A stretch of DNA of 9,499 bases from a bacterium (GTDB lineage: Bacteria > Zixibacteria > MSB-5A5 > GN15 > FEB-12). Positions 1 to 5,393 of this stretch are shown piece after piece; position 1 is the stretch's first letter, and every line of letters starts with the position of its first letter. Where the stretch lies: assembly GCA_030668045.1 (NCBI GenBank), contig DAOUUR010000058.1:1-9499 (forward strand). The letters are read 5' to 3'. A program made the position numbers and the translations under genes. The notes below the pieces were generated by a model. It searched no databases and was not told where the DNA came from. It saw only the letters and a program-made list of their open reading frames with translations.

Positions 1-406
1 GAACGGACGCCTTGTTGTCCGATTCGGGGGCCGCGGCTGGTTGCTGTTCTTTCAAACCCTGCCAACCCTTGCGAAGGTTGGTGAGCACTTCTATGATGCT
101 GTCAATTACGACGAGGTCCTTGGTGGCTACCACAAGATCGGTCTGAGCTATGATGTAGGTATATAACTTGCCCAGGTTCTCGGCCACTTCGCCACCCTTT
201 TCGGGGTCAAGCGTCGTGAAGAGATGGACCACGAATTTCCGCGCTCTCTCTAGTGTCTTGTAACCACTATCCCAGTTCTCCTTTTCGTAAGCGTCGCGGG
301 CCTGGTTATAGTAACTCAGGGCGCCGTCATAGACCTGAAGGATCAGGTCAATCTGTGATTTGCCAAGCGTGTCGCTCTCTCGGTAAGCTCCTATCTTGTT
401 GTCCAT
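1..406 (-). CDS. fliS: Flagellin export chaperone FliS (3' end cut by window edge)
   Basis: FliS is a small cytosolic helical-bundle chaperone. It binds the C-terminal region of newly made flagellin, keeps it from polymerising and delivers it to the flagellar type III export gate. The 135 visible codons are open to the window edge with no stop. The protein begins MDNKIGAYRESDTL and continues with the family pattern around residues 17-40 (SQIDLILQVYDGAL, then an alanine- and tyrosine-rich helix). A second helix pair follows around residues 48-115, and the visible end is a polar tail (QQPAAAPESDN). FliS proteins are usually about 125-150 residues, so only a few residues should be missing. The ATG has a good AGGAG four bases upstream (411-415). 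It lies 80 bases downstream of fliD, the usual fliD-fliS order. Identification rests on sequence pattern and position; I am confident of it. Confidence 0.93.
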   Translation of the reverse strand, partial: MDNKIGAYRESDTLGKSQIDLILQVYDGALSYYNQARDAYEKENWDSGYKTLERARKFVVHLFTTLDPEKGGEVAENLGKLYTYIIAQTDLVVATKDLVVIDSIIEVLTNLRKGWQGLKEQQPAAAPESDNKASV

Positions 407-468
407 GGTGCTCCTATCAATCCGGTTGTTAGTTATTGAACTTCTGTTTTTCAGCTATCACTTACTTG

Positions 469-484
469 GACCAACTAGTTGGTC
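469..484 (-). repeat. Perfect 16-bp palindrome just after the fliD stop
   Basis: GACCAACTAGTTGGTC is its own reverse complement and starts two bases beyond the fliD stop codon. As RNA it can fold into a 6-bp stem (GACCAA/UUGGUC) with a CUAG loop. No U-tract follows in the direction of transcription, so it is not a classic intrinsic terminator. It could be an mRNA-stabilising or processing hairpin between fliD and fliS, or a site for a dimeric DNA-binding protein. The palindrome itself is directly visible; any role is inference. Confidence 0.5.
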
Positions 485-486
485 TG

Positions 487-2826
487 TTATTTCGACCCGA
501 ATCCCCAGTTGGCATTTATAGAGGCCAACTGGTTGTCAAGGAAAAGACCCTGACTGTTAAATTGTCCTATCGCTTGCTCCATTGCCCAGAATCGTTTGTA
601 AAGCGATTCACGTCGACGCGCGAGCCTTTCATCAATGTCTTCCACTCTCTCCAGCAGCAAATCATTCTGAGCGCGATACGAACTAATTTTCCGGTAGAAC
701 GTCCCTTCGCTGGCCTTGGTGAGGCTGCCGACAATATCGCCCATCCTTGATGCTACACCCTTGGAAACAGTGATAATGCCCTCGTTGCCATCGACAAGTT
801 GACTCTCATCGTAAATGATTTTCAGTTTCAATCCGGCAGTGGTATCGTTGTCATCCTTGCCTGTCAGGTACTGCCCACGACCATCAGCCAACTCGCCATT
901 GATCGTGCCTTCAACGTTCCCTCCGGCGACAGCCGCCCCCATCAACATACCGATTTTCAAATATGCGTTATCCGTCTGCGTACCTATGGTTTTGATTGAC
1001 GAAGTCTCACCGTAGGTATTGCTCTCGAATGACAGGTGACCTTGCCCGCCGCCGTCGTCCACCCAGACAACCGAAGCTCCCATGACACCTATCTTACTAT
1101 CGGCGTCCATCTTCGCCTGAATCTCTGCGACCAGATCAGCGGTGGTGTTGTAGGTACCGGCGGTCAGCGCGATTTCGTCTGAGATGATTCCGTCGACGAT
1201 CAACTTTAGTTTATTATTGGTGCTGTCAAGGGTCAGGGCGGTACCGGACGGATCGTCGATCTGGGTCCCGGTGTAACCGCCGTGGGTTGCCGCTTTGGTG
1301 ACATCGACTTCGAACGTGCTCCCCCCGACAATATTATCTGAGGCGGTCACGAGGCTGATATAATTTGTATCTGAATCTCCACTGGTTGTGAAGATGCTAA
1401 TGACGTCATCAAGATTGTTCTGGAGAGCGTCGGTCAAAGCAGAGCTGTCCTTGATCGACAGCGTACTATCGGCACCGGAACGAATGCCGATTGCGTAGAG
1501 TTGGTTGAACTTGGTATCTATTCCATTAACTGCCGAAGCGACAACCATCCGGAGAGAACTCTGCATCGACATTACCGTAGAGTCACCAAAGAGAATGCCC
1601 GATTCCTCGGCATCGACATCGTATGTATTTTGATCGTCGATAAATTCCTGAATCGCATTGTACTGGTCAATAAAAGCCTGTATCTGACCCTGAACTGCAG
1701 CTGTATCAAGCGAAGTGGAAATTGTTTCGTTAGTTCCGGGTGTGGTTGTCTTGTTGACCGTCAGAGACAAACCGGAGATGACATTATCAAACGTATTGGA
1801 ACTGGAAGTAACTGTTATCGGTGAACCACTGGACCCACTGGCAGAGCCAAAGGCGATCTTAGCGTCGGCAGCACCCTGCAGCAACGGCGCGAATCCCTGT
1901 ACCTGAAATGTATCCCCCGCCGTCAGGGCGCCATCGGTAAACGAGAGCGTCAGTCCATCGGAACCAACCCCAGCCAGAATAACTTCGGCATCGGCTTCGT
2001 CAACCGAAATGGTGCCGGTGTTGGTACCGTCGTCCCAATCAATCAGGATTGACCCGGCACCAACTGTCTGCGTCCCGATACCCTGAACGGTAAAGGTGTA
2101 GGTCTTGTTCTCACTGCCGCTGTAGGCAGCGGTAGCGTAGAGCGAAATCGCCGAGGTTGAGGCGAGGTCCTTGTTGGTTATCTCAGGATCATCGAAAGTG
2201 CTGGTGGAGAAATTGAGCGTATCCCCGCCGGTAAGCGATGAACTGAAACTTATCTGGCTATCGACACCTGTCTCATTGGAGCTGATGATCAGGCGGTACG
2301 CCTTTGAATCAGAACCATCGTTAATGATAGATGCCGAAACCCCTATATTGGCGCTGTTGATTGCTGTTTTGATCCCTTCGAGGCTGTTGCTGGTTGCATC
2401 AATAGTGATAACGTTCTGGCTGCCGTCACCAACCTGTATCGTGACACTGCCGGTACCAAAAGTTGCCTGAGCGGAGCTTGCAAAACCCTGGCTGGCTATC
2501 TGATGGTTACGAGCGAGCGTCAGCACCTGAACATCGTATGTTCCGGTGCCGACTCGGCCACTGGTAGAGGCGGTCAGAACGTCATCATCGGAAACGCTGA
2601 CGGCGTAGTTCTCGAAGGTAGCTTTTCTCGACAGTACTGTCAGGGAAGACCCAAGCGAGATAAACTTGGCCTGAAGCGCCTGAAGCGCTGTAACTATGCT
2701 GGAATTGAGGGCGTGTCGATTCTCAAGAAAAACAGCATTGATACGTTCCTGGCCGATAATTGCATCGACCATGGCGGTCGTATCAAAACCGGAACTGATT
2801 CCATCAATTGAATTGGCGCCTGGCAT
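487..2826 (-). CDS. fliD: Flagellar filament capping protein FliD, enlarged
   Basis: FliD forms the oligomeric cap at the tip of the growing filament and helps each exported flagellin fold into place. The 779-residue product starts with the FliD N-terminal domain (SIDGISSGFDTTAMVDAII at 6-24, then a helical stretch to about residue 70 and the GTYDVQVLTLARNHQI segment at 95-110). A flagellin hook-IN-like module lies near 146-187 (AINSANIGVSASI, then LIISSNETG). The FliD C-terminal domain begins near 315, with NVISGLSLTVNKT at 348-359 and helices at 375-400. It resumes at about 640-760 with the closing coiled-coil-like segment (about 715-755). Between them, residues about 500-620 look like an inserted second hook-IN-like module. 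Typical FliD is 450-680 residues, so this one is large. I saw no cysteine. The ATG has AGGAG five bases upstream (2832-2836). It is followed by fliS, its usual neighbour. Confidence 0.95.
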   Translation of the reverse strand: MPGANSIDGISSGFDTTAMVDAIIGQERINAVFLENRHALNSSIVTALQALQAKFISLGSSLTVLSRKATFENYAVSVSDDDVLTASTSGRVGTGTYDVQVLTLARNHQIASQGFASSAQATFGTGSVTIQVGDGSQNVITIDATSNSLEGIKTAINSANIGVSASIINDGSDSKAYRLIISSNETGVDSQISFSSSLTGGDTLNFSTSTFDDPEITNKDLASTSAISLYATAAYSGSENKTYTFTVQGIGTQTVGAGSILIDWDDGTNTGTISVDEADAEVILAGVGSDGLTLSFTDGALTAGDTFQVQGFAPLLQGAADAKIAFGSASGSSGSPITVTSSSNTFDNVISGLSLTVNKTTTPGTNETISTSLDTAAVQGQIQAFIDQYNAIQEFIDDQNTYDVDAEESGILFGDSTVMSMQSSLRMVVASAVNGIDTKFNQLYAIGIRSGADSTLSIKDSSALTDALQNNLDDVISIFTTSGDSDTNYISLVTASDNIVGGSTFEVDVTKAATHGGYTGTQIDDPSGTALTLDSTNNKLKLIVDGIISDEIALTAGTYNTTADLVAEIQAKMDADSKIGVMGASVVWVDDGGGQGHLSFESNTYGETSSIKTIGTQTDNAYLKIGMLMGAAVAGGNVEGTINGELADGRGQYLTGKDDNDTTAGLKLKIIYDESQLVDGNEGIITVSKGVASRMGDIVGSLTKASEGTFYRKISSYRAQNDLLLERVEDIDERLARRRESLYKRFWAMEQAIGQFNSQGLFLDNQLASINANWGFGSK
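505..532 (-). repeat. 9-bp inverted repeat inside the last codons of fliD
   Basis: CCAGTTGGC (505-513) and GCCAACTGG (524-532) are perfect inverted copies separated by ten bases, all within the fliD C-terminal codons. The same CCAACT/AGTTGG core returns in the palindrome at 469-484. The transcript could therefore pair within each hairpin or between the two. Whether this is selected or follows from the protein sequence cannot be decided from one genome. Confidence 0.45.
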
Positions 2827-2831
2827 TGTTA

Positions 2832-2841
2832 CTCCTGTAGT
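2832..2841 (-). promoter_or_regulatory. fliD Shine-Dalgarno within a CsrA-like motif
   Basis: The fliD ribosome binding site reads UACAGGAG, five bases before the ATG. UACA followed by GGA resembles the known CsrA consensus (RUACARGGAUGU). A very short stem ACU/AGU could form around it. The Shine-Dalgarno role is clear. The CsrA reading is weak on its own, because every good Shine-Dalgarno contains GGA. Confidence 0.5.
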
Positions 2842-2883
2842 CTATGACTTCAATGTCTCCACAGAGATTCAAATGTTTATGCC

Positions 2884-2907
2884 CGGGGGAAGAGTTAACT
2901 TCCCCCG
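2884..2907 (-). terminator. GC-rich hairpin between fliC and fliD
   Basis: CGGGGGAAG (2884-2892) and CTTCCCCCG (2899-2907) form a perfect 9-bp stem with a six-base loop, beginning about 22 bases past the fliC stop. Downstream in the transcript comes a mixed A/U-rich stretch rather than a run of U. It is therefore an imperfect intrinsic terminator, and may instead be a partial terminator or a 3' stabiliser of the fliC message. Either would help the cell make far more flagellin than cap protein. I see no sigma-28-like promoter for fliD between this hairpin and the fliD start, so fliD probably depends on readthrough. Confidence 0.55.
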
Positions 2908-2929
2908 AACAATTAAACCGACAGATCTA

Positions 2930-5122
2930 TTAGAACAACTGCAGCACGATCTGCGGAATCTGGTTAGCCTGTGCCAGCATAGCTGTACCGGCCTGGACCA
3001 GAATCTGGTTCATGCTGAAATTCGCCATTTCCTTTGCCATATCGGTGTCCCGAATCATCGATTCAGAAGCGGTCAGGTTCTGAGCTGCAACTCTCAGGTT
3101 TCTCAGGTTGGATTCCAGAGTGTGTTTCTGGAAGCTTCCCAGAGTACCACGAGTGGTTGACACCTCGTTCATGGCCGCGTCGACCACCGACTGAGCATCC
3201 TGAGCGCCCTGGGCGGTGGTAACGTCGATCGTCGAAAGATTCGCGAACAGGTTACCTGTGAGGTTCTTGCCCAGTGAGGTCGAAGTCATGTTACGCAGAC
3301 TGATCTTGGTGGTCTGACCAACATTGGCGCCAATCTGAAAGACGAGCGACTGGTCAGTGTTAGTGATAGACTCACTACCACCAGTAGACGCCAGACCATA
3401 CTTCAGAGTAATTGACTCTGAGCGGTCAGAGTTATAAACAGTTCCCCACTCACCGGCGGTAAAGGCTACGGAGGTACCGCCATCAACACCAACAGAGAAC
3501 TTGGTGGCCGTCACGTCAAGCAGGTAGCTGCCAACGGCCATACCAGCTTCGTTATTGACTACATTCACCGAGACGCTTCCGCGATCGGCGTCGCCAGAAG
3601 CAGCAGAGTACCAGGTGTAGGCCTGAGAGGCATCATAGTCAATCTTGTCGACACTGTTAGCATGGCCATCAAGGGTGACAATAGCGTCCTGGCCAGTGTT
3701 GAAGACAGCAGCCGCATCCTTAACAAGATTCAGAACGTTGGTCGCGGCGCCCGTTGTAGCGTCGGCCGTAGTCAACCGGAACTTGTAGGTTGAACCACCA
3801 TCGCGCATACTGAGTTTCACCTGATTAGTGCCTTCCAGCGCGAGAACCATATCCTTGACGCTGGTAGTAGTACCCGAAACATCGCCGACGGCGGTGGCCA
3901 CGCCAGTGTTAAGAAGCGTTACCAATCCGGCCATTGTCGTCTGCTCACCAGCGCCAAGAGTAAAGGCGGTGGTGACGGCAGTACCTGTTGACGCGCTGAG
4001 GCGCTCAATGGACAGACGGTTGTCAGAGACACCGCGAGAATCACCGGCGACAACGGTAGAGAGCTGGTTGTTGTTGGTAGTGGAACCATCGGTACCGAGA
4101 GCTGTAACAGCCTCAAAGGCCAATGAGGAATCAGCGCCCGTGTTGACAGACTGAACCTTGAAAACACCACCAACAGCAGAGGCAATCACCTTACCTTCAA
4201 GATCCGTTCCAGTGAGAGCGGTATTGAAATCGGTCGCAAACTGCGCTGAGGTTCCGGCACTGGCCATAGTCACATTTAGGGAGATCAGACCGGTCGGAGC
4301 ACCACCATTTTCCTGGTAGTTGACGTTGAAAGTGTAGGTCGCCTGACCGGTAGCGGCCACCATGGCCACCGAACCCATCACGGCTTGAAGGGCGGTACCG
4401 GCAAACGAGATACCGTTACCGAAATCGTCAACGATGTCAATACCGGTGGTGCTGGTTTTGGAAGCCACATCGGAAGCCTGCACAACATTGATCGCATAAA
4501 TCTGCTCGGCCAGGTTGACAGGATCACCATCGGTTCCGGTGCCAGCCAGGGCAAACCCGGCGGAAGTGCTGTTAAGCGTGGCGCTCGGATCCGAGGTCTT
4601 GACGGCGGACACGTAGTGTATTCCGGTGGACAGATTTGACGATTTGATGGTCATCAGGGAGGTGTTGCTGCCATTAATGGTGGCAACATTCTCTTTGGTG
4701 CCGTCGAGCAGTTTCTTGGTACCAAACTGCGTGTTGGCAGCGATTCGATCGATCGTCTCCAGAGCGTTCTTGATTTCCGCCTGATCCGCAGCCAACTGGT
4801 CGGCATCGTTGAAGCCTTCGTTAGCGGCGTGAATGGCCAGCTCTCTCATCGAGACCAACAGAGCGTTGATTTCAGTAAGAGCACCTTCAGCGGTCTGGAT
4901 CATGTTGATTGATCCTTCCGAGTTGTCAACCGCACGGTTCAAACCGGCGATCTGAGCTCGGAACTGTTCGGAAATCACCAGACCCGCAGGATCATCGGCA
5001 CCTTGGTTGATCCGGTAACCGGATGACAACCGCTGCATTGATTTCGACAGATTTTCGTTAGTCATCACCAAGTTTCGGTGAGCGTTTAACGCTGCGAGGT
5101 TGTGGTTAATGCGAAGTGACAT
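2930..5122 (-). CDS. fliC: Flagellin, large, with extended variable domain
   Basis: This is the filament subunit, exported through the flagellar core and polymerised under the FliD cap. The N-terminal D0/D1 region (residues 1-145) is highly typical: MSLRINHNLAALNAHRNL, then RLSSGYRINQGADDPAGLVI at 31-50, and SMRELAIHAAN at 91-101 followed by a QAEI...IDRIA helix. The C-terminal D1/D0 region (about 635-730) carries SLRNMTS-type lead-in, the helix LESNLRNLRVAAQNLTASESMIRDTDMA, and ends QAGTAMLAQANQIPQIVLQLF. In between, about 480 residues are variable, rich in Ser, Thr, Gly, Ala and Asn, and free of cysteine. This is the expected surface domain and a plausible target for O-glycosylation. At 730 residues it is well above the common 270-500. 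The RELA motif at 93-96 and QAEI are like those of TLR5-recognised flagellins; that is family knowledge, not shown here. The ATG has a near-perfect AAGGAGG seven bases upstream. Confidence 0.97.
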   Translation of the reverse strand: MSLRINHNLAALNAHRNLVMTNENLSKSMQRLSSGYRINQGADDPAGLVISEQFRAQIAGLNRAVDNSEGSINMIQTAEGALTEINALLVSMRELAIHAANEGFNDADQLAADQAEIKNALETIDRIAANTQFGTKKLLDGTKENVATINGSNTSLMTIKSSNLSTGIHYVSAVKTSDPSATLNSTSAGFALAGTGTDGDPVNLAEQIYAINVVQASDVASKTSTTGIDIVDDFGNGISFAGTALQAVMGSVAMVAATGQATYTFNVNYQENGGAPTGLISLNVTMASAGTSAQFATDFNTALTGTDLEGKVIASAVGGVFKVQSVNTGADSSLAFEAVTALGTDGSTTNNNQLSTVVAGDSRGVSDNRLSIERLSASTGTAVTTAFTLGAGEQTTMAGLVTLLNTGVATAVGDVSGTTTSVKDMVLALEGTNQVKLSMRDGGSTYKFRLTTADATTGAATNVLNLVKDAAAVFNTGQDAIVTLDGHANSVDKIDYDASQAYTWYSAASGDADRGSVSVNVVNNEAGMAVGSYLLDVTATKFSVGVDGGTSVAFTAGEWGTVYNSDRSESITLKYGLASTGGSESITNTDQSLVFQIGANVGQTTKISLRNMTSTSLGKNLTGNLFANLSTIDVTTAQGAQDAQSVVDAAMNEVSTTRGTLGSFQKHTLESNLRNLRVAAQNLTASESMIRDTDMAKEMANFSMNQILVQAGTAMLAQANQIPQIVLQLF

Positions 5123-5124
5123 TG

Positions 5125-5137
5125 CAAGTCCTCCTTG
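5125..5137 (-). promoter_or_regulatory. fliC ribosome-binding-site hairpin with GGA loop
   Basis: The fliC leader reads CAAG-GAGGA-CUUG here: a 4-bp stem whose loop holds the core of the Shine-Dalgarno AAGGAGG. A GGA in a loop over the ribosome site is where CsrA represses target messages. In B. subtilis hag mRNA one of the two CsrA sites lies at this position. The Shine-Dalgarno is certain; control by CsrA is inference. Confidence 0.6.
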
Positions 5138-5145
5138 AACTCTCC

Positions 5146-5161
5146 AGGGTTTCCTTACCCT
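5146..5161 (-). promoter_or_regulatory. Leader hairpin AGGGU/ACCCU with AAGGAA loop, candidate CsrA site
   Basis: A 5-bp stem (AGGGU/ACCCU) presents the hexaloop AAGGAA, which fits the ANGGA-in-hexaloop form known for high-affinity CsrA sites. It ends eight bases before the Shine-Dalgarno hairpin, so one CsrA dimer could bridge both. It is preceded in the transcript by an A-rich unpaired stretch containing CAACUAAA twice (5182-5189 and 5170-5177), which may help ribosome loading. Confidence 0.5.
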
Positions 5162-5227
5162 TTTGTTTATTTAGTTGTCTCTTTAGTTGCACCCTAAGTC
5201 ACTTCCCATGTGTGTGGCGTAAGCAGT

Positions 5228-5256
5228 GTGGAGTTGCAAATCCAATGAACTCCCAC
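5228..5256 (-). promoter_or_regulatory. Leader hairpin with UUGGAU in its loop
   Basis: GUGGGAGUU (5256-5248) pairs with AACUCCAC (5235-5228) with one bulged G, giving about eight base pairs around a 12-base loop that contains UUGGAU. It is the second of four leader hairpins whose loops display GGA. The pairing is read by eye and has not been tested with folding software. Confidence 0.4.
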
Positions 5257-5268
5257 GTATCCAGCTTT

Positions 5269-5288
5269 GTTTGATCCTCCTCTCAAAC
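5269..5288 (-). promoter_or_regulatory. Leader hairpin GUUUGA/UCAAAC with GAGGAGGA loop
   Basis: A perfect 6-bp stem encloses an eight-base loop, GAGGAGGA, with two overlapping GGA motifs. It resembles a strong Shine-Dalgarno, but no ATG lies at a usable distance downstream, so it does not appear to start a leader peptide. A regulatory protein site such as CsrA is the better reading. Confidence 0.45.
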
Positions 5289-5328
5289 GAAATTATCCCA
5301 TATATTTCTCGCCCATATCATAGAACTA

Positions 5329-5355
5329 TAATCGGCCCAATTCAGGACAACTTAA
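5329..5355 (-). promoter_or_regulatory. Sigma-28 (FliA)-type promoter for fliC
   Basis: Reading the minus strand, TTAA (5355-5352) is followed by exactly 15 bases and then GCCGATTA (5336-5329). The enterobacterial FliA consensus is TAAA-N15-GCCGATAA, so three of four and seven of eight positions match with ideal spacing. It lies 39 bases after the glycosyltransferase stop, and transcription would start near 5322, giving a leader of about 200 nt. Flagellin genes are classic late, sigma-28-dependent genes, which supports the call. Confidence 0.72.
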
Positions 5356-5393
5356 CGATGTGATCGAAAAAAAATCGCGAATTATATCCGTCG

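Noticed and set aside
2696..3160. Plus-strand frame of 154 codons spanning the fliC-fliD junction
   Set aside because: It is antisense to the conserved ends of two certain genes and its product shows no family pattern.
5261..5290. Leader peptide started by the strong GAGGAGGA in the fliC leader
   Set aside because: No ATG, GTG or TTG lies 5-10 bases downstream in a frame that gives a sensible small peptide; a regulatory hairpin explains the sequence better.
5367..5374. Run of eight T on the minus strand after the glycosyltransferase stop, as a possible terminator
   Set aside because: I could not find a convincing GC-rich stem immediately before it, so it is left as an A/T-run in the region upstream of the fliC promoter.
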